Assembly: GCF_022023855.1 (NCBI RefSeq)
Contig: NZ_CP059451.1
Coordinates: forward strand, 496,001 to 560,000
DNA length: 64,000 nucleotides
DNA from: Azospirillum brasilense
Lineage (GTDB): Bacteria > Pseudomonadota > Alphaproteobacteria > Azospirillales > Azospirillaceae
Reading direction: 5' to 3'
In this document: piece by piece, positions 61,339-64,000 of the stretch
Numbering within the stretch: the stretch's first letter is position 1
Layout of the letters: the number at the start of each line of letters is the position of its first letter
The notes under the pieces: generated by a model
What the model was told of the DNA's origin: nothing
Seen by the model: only the letters and a program-made list of their open reading frames with translations
Databases searched by the model: none
Made by a program: the position numbers and the translations under genes

Positions 61339-62610
61339 ATGCAAACGACTCTCTTCACCAACGTGCGCGTCCTCGACAGCACCGGCGAGCAGCCTTTCGC
61401 CGGCGAAGTGCTGGTCCAAGGCAACCGCATCGCCGAGATTTCCAGACAGGAAGGGACGATCTCCCGCGACGCGCACCGCCATGTGAACGGCGGCGGCGCC
61501 ACGCTGATGCCGGGCCTCATCGACTCGCACCTGCACCTGTCGTGGAACAACCAGCCCACGCTCGCGGCCATTCAGCAGATGCCGCCGGAAGAGCATGTCC
61601 TCTTCGCCGCCGACATGGCCAAGCTGGTGCTGGACGCCGGCTTCACGGCGGGCTTCGGCGCCGCCGCCGCCAAGCCCCGCCTGGACGTGGTGATCCGCAA
61701 CGCGATCAACGCGGGCCAGATCCCCGGACCGCGATACCGCGCGGCGGGCCAGGAGATCGCCACGCCCGGCGGGCTTGGCGACACCTCGCCGCCGCACATC
61801 GAGCATGAGGGCCTGAATTTCGGCATGATCGTGTCCGGGCCGGAGGAGGTCCGCCGCGCCGTCCGCAAGTTCATCAAATACGGTGTCGACAACATCAAGC
61901 TGAACCTGTCGGGCGAGGAGATCACCGGCGTCGGGGCCGAGGTGACCCCGATGGCGCGCGAAGAGATCGCGGTGGCGGTGAGCGAAGCCAAGATGCATGG
62001 GAAGACCCTGTGCGCGCACGCGCGCTCCTCCAAATCGGTCAAGCTCTGCGTCGAGTTCGGCATCGATGGCATCTTCCACGCCTCCTACGCGGACGAGGAA
62101 GCCCTGGACATGCTGGAGGCGGTGAAGGACCGGCACTTCGTGGCGCCCGGCCTGGCGTGGCTGCTCACCACGGCGCGGGAAGCGGGCGCGTATGGCATCG
62201 CCCCCGGGTCGCCGCTGTCGCAGCAGTACGAACGCGAGTTGGAGATCGCCGTCGACAGCATGAGGAAGATGCACAAGCGCGGCATCCGGGTCCTCCCCGG
62301 CGGCGACTACGGGTTCGCGTGGCAGCCGCATGGCACGAACGCCCGCGACCTTGAGATCTTCGTGAATATGCTCGGCTTCACGCCGATGGAGGCGCTGGTT
62401 GCGGCGACCCGGTATGCCGGGCAGATCATGGGCATGGGCGACGAGTTGGGCATGGTCCGGGAAGGCTGTCTGGCCGACCTGCTGCTGGTCGATGGCGATC
62501 CTCTCGCGGACGTCACCATCCTGCAGGACCGGAAGCGTCTTCTGGCGATCATGAAGGACGGCGTCTTCCACAAGGCGCCGGAAGCCCTCGCCCCGCGCGA
62601 TCGCGTCTGA
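61339..62610 (+). CDS. Amidohydrolase family protein (imidazolonepropionase/prolidase-like)
   Basis: A 423-residue amidohydrolase-superfamily protein. Metal motifs: HxH in SHLHLSW (about residue 59), a candidate carbamylated Lys in NIKLNLSGEE, His in LCAHARSS and FHASYAD, and Asp in GGDYGFAW. Family enzymes cleave amide, lactone or lactam bonds. Third gene in the operon, 156 bases after the hydrolase, so it may have its own translation level. ATG 61339 follows AGGAGGA. Confidence 0.87.
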   Translation: MQTTLFTNVRVLDSTGEQPFAGEVLVQGNRIAEISRQEGTISRDAHRHVNGGGATLMPGLIDSHLHLSWNNQPTLAAIQQMPPEEHVLFAADMAKLVLDAGFTAGFGAAAAKPRLDVVIRNAINAGQIPGPRYRAAGQEIATPGGLGDTSPPHIEHEGLNFGMIVSGPEEVRRAVRKFIKYGVDNIKLNLSGEEITGVGAEVTPMAREEIAVAVSEAKMHGKTLCAHARSSKSVKLCVEFGIDGIFHASYADEEALDMLEAVKDRHFVAPGLAWLLTTAREAGAYGIAPGSPLSQQYERELEIAVDSMRKMHKRGIRVLPGGDYGFAWQPHGTNARDLEIFVNMLGFTPMEALVAATRYAGQIMGMGDELGMVREGCLADLLLVDGDPLADVTILQDRKRLLAIMKDGVFHKAPEALAPRDRV

Positions 62611-62643
62611 AACCAAACCCGACCCGGCCGTTCCCAGCTCATC

Positions 62644-62671
62644 GCCTCCCGGCGGAGGCTCCGCCTTTTTT
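62644..62671 (+). terminator. Rho-independent terminator with alternative hairpin after the amidohydrolase gene
   Basis: GGCGGA (62651-62656) and TCCGCC (62660-62665) form a stem with loop GGC and then T6. An overlapping stem GCCTCC/GGAGGC (62644-62649, 62654-62659) is mutually exclusive with it. It would separate the FAH operon from the CoA-ester lyase gene. Confidence 0.65.
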
Positions 62672-62738
62672 CCGGAAGCATGGACGCCCGCAGCGGCCGG
62701 GTCGCCGCACAGGCCAAGCAAAGGAGGGGGGACGCGCG

Positions 62739-63620
62739 ATGGACGATCTCGGCTGGCGTAGCGTGCTGTTTGTCCCGGCATCGCGGCCCGACCGCTTCGA
62801 CAAGGCGCTCGCCGCCGGCGCCGACGCGGTCTGCGTGGATCTGGAGGACGCCGTGGCGCCGGCTCACAAGCAGGATGCCCGTGCCGCGGCCATGCGCTTC
62901 CTGGCGGAAGGCGGCGGTGGTCGCGGTCCCGACCGCGTGATACGCATCAACACGCCGCGCAGCGTGGCGGGGATGCGCGACGCGCTCGCCCTCATCGAGG
63001 CGCACCCCTCGGGTGGCGCCGTGGTCGTTCCCAAGATCGACTCGCCCGAGGAGGTCTGCTGGATCGATCAGTTGCTGACCGAGGCCGGGCTCGATCTTCG
63101 CCTGGTGGCCCAGATCGAGACGTTGCGCGGGATCGATCAGGCCGCCGCCATCACGGCCGCGTCCCGCCGGGTAAGCGCCGTCATGTTCGGAGGCTTGGAT
63201 CTGGCGGCGGAACTCGGCGTCCCGGCGTCCTGGGATGGGCTTCTGTACGGTCGATCGCGGGTCGTCCATGCCGCCGCGCAGGCCGGCATCCCGGCCATCG
63301 ACATGCCCTTCGTCGATGTGCGCGACGCCAAGGGCTGCCGCACCGAGGCGCAACGCGCCCTGTCTCTGGGCTTCACCGCGAAGATGGCCATCCATCCGGC
63401 CCAGGTTCCGACCATCAACGAAGCCTACACACCGACACCGGACGAGGTCGCCGACGCCGAGCGGATCGTCGCGGCCTGGAAGGACGCTCCGGACGGCGTC
63501 ATTCAAGTCGACGGGAAAATGGTCGAGCGTCCGATCGTGCTCGCGATGCGGCGCACGCTGGCCCGCGCGCGGGCTCCCGGACGCGCATCCACATCGACGC
63601 GGCATGGTGATGTCGCCTGA
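62739..63620 (+). CDS. CoA ester lyase (HpcH/HpaI aldolase / citrate lyase beta family)
   Basis: A 293-residue TIM-barrel lyase. Metal-binding and CoA motifs: SVLFVPASRPDRFDKAL, VDLEDAVAP, VAQIETLRGI (Glu) and FGGLDLAAELG (Asp). The C-terminal region is AIHPAQVPTINEAYTP. It cleaves or forms C-C bonds of CoA esters such as malyl-, citramalyl- or beta-hydroxyacyl-CoA. ATG 62739 follows AAAGGAGG. Nearby FAH and hydrolase genes suggest a ring- or chain-cleavage pathway (inference). Confidence 0.9.
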   Translation: MDDLGWRSVLFVPASRPDRFDKALAAGADAVCVDLEDAVAPAHKQDARAAAMRFLAEGGGGRGPDRVIRINTPRSVAGMRDALALIEAHPSGGAVVVPKIDSPEEVCWIDQLLTEAGLDLRLVAQIETLRGIDQAAAITAASRRVSAVMFGGLDLAAELGVPASWDGLLYGRSRVVHAAAQAGIPAIDMPFVDVRDAKGCRTEAQRALSLGFTAKMAIHPAQVPTINEAYTPTPDEVADAERIVAAWKDAPDGVIQVDGKMVERPIVLAMRRTLARARAPGRASTSTRHGDVA

Positions 63621-63690
63621 CGGCCTTGCGGTTGGCGTGGGCCGGCCTGCAAGGGCGGACTTTGAAATCAGAAAGAGGGGGGAAGAGGCA

Positions 63691-64000
63691 ATGCGCAGAT
63701 CCGCATCATTCCGGGCATCATTCCGGGCGAGGCTGGCGCTGGGAGCCATCGTGGCGGCGACCGCCAGCGCCGTTCTGGCGTGCCCATCCATGGCGGCGGA
63801 CGTCCGGACGGGTGCCGGCCCGTCGGGGGGCGACAAGCGTCCCAACATCCTGCTGATCCTTGCCGACGATCTGGGCTATTCGGACATCGGTGCGTTCGGC
63901 GGCGAGATCCAGACGCCCAATCTCGACGCCCTGGCGCGCTCCGGTCTCCAACTGACCAACTTCCATGTGTCGCCGGCCTGCTCGCCGACGCGGGCCATGC
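63691..64000 (+). CDS. Sulfatase (arylsulfatase family), C-terminus beyond the window
   Basis: The first 103 residues of a sulfatase are visible. A signal sequence with hydrophobic core about residues 14-33 ends near SMA-AD (residue 36). Metal ligands D59-D60 lie in ILADDLGY, and the formylglycine-forming motif C97-S-P-T-R101 is intact. The Cys type needs a sulfatase-modifying enzyme, not seen here. It should release sulfate from a sulfate ester in the periplasm. Position after a CoA lyase suggests desulfation of an imported substrate (inference). ATG 63691 follows GAAGAGG. Confidence 0.92.
   Translation, partial: MRRSASFRASFRARLALGAIVAATASAVLACPSMAADVRTGAGPSGGDKRPNILLILADDLGYSDIGAFGGEIQTPNLDALARSGLQLTNFHVSPACSPTRAM

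Overview
This window is high-GC DNA (roughly 68-70 % by eye) with dense, strand-coherent operons, many GTG starts and GTGA/ATGA start-stop overlaps. It carries two TRAP systems and two branched-chain-amino-acid-type (Liv) ABC systems with fused LivM-LivG proteins, next to CoA-based catabolic operons. This fits a metabolically versatile alphaproteobacterium of the Rhodospirillales, most like Azospirillum. The run of self-contained catabolic cassettes, with no ribosomal, tRNA or replication genes, suggests a large secondary replicon (chromid or megaplasmid). Organism and replicon are inferences; no phage, insertion sequence, CRISPR array or RNA gene was seen.

Layout. (1) 1-2116: a PAS sensor cut by the left edge, and a patatin-like lipase. 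(2) 2252-7345: an acid-sugar type operon with a DctP-type TRAP transporter, a mandelate-racemase-type dehydratase and a GntR/FCD regulator, preceded by a 22-bp perfect palindrome. (3) 7364-13684: iron uptake, with a FecI-type sigma factor, a FecR-type anti-sigma, a TonB-dependent siderophore receptor, a DUF3649 protein and a PepSY membrane protein behind a Fur-like box. (4) 13826-15713: a short-chain dehydrogenase divergent from a GlxA/AraC regulator. (5) 15801-27320, minus strand: an IclR-headed operon with a thiolase/DUF35 pair, two hotdog hydratase subunits, a crotonase, a complete Liv transporter, a PRISE-type enone reductase and a CoA ligase. (6) 27551-43016: two divergent operons that share a TetR-type operator motif. 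The left one is a second Liv transporter plus an iron-type alcohol dehydrogenase. The right one has 2-oxoacid dehydrogenase E1 alpha, E1 beta and E2, an enoyl-CoA hydratase, an acyl-CoA dehydrogenase, a CoA ligase, an MmgE/PrpD protein and the TetR regulator. (7) 43051-51010: a LysR regulator divergent from an SDR, split transketolase, TRAP and LtnD-like operon. (8) 51238-58280: a LacI-regulated operon with a D-threonine-aldolase/D-serine-dehydratase-like PLP enzyme, a polar amino-acid ABC importer, RidA, a zinc deacylase and the LacI repressor. Two LacI-type operators overlap its promoter. (9) 58542-64000: a GntR regulator divergent from an FAH hydrolase, alpha/beta hydrolase and amidohydrolase operon, then a CoA-ester lyase and a sulfatase cut by the right edge.

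Most cassettes pair an importer, the enzymes that feed its substrate into central metabolism, and a local regulator of a distinct family. Four related GC-rich inverted repeats lie only in intergenic gaps. Two of them sit between a Liv binding-protein gene and its permease genes, where they could set the ratio of binding protein to membrane components. The most novel-looking parts are the LacI/D-amino-acid-type operon, the putative hydratase/retro-aldolase operon, the kinase-less split-transketolase operon and the repeat family.
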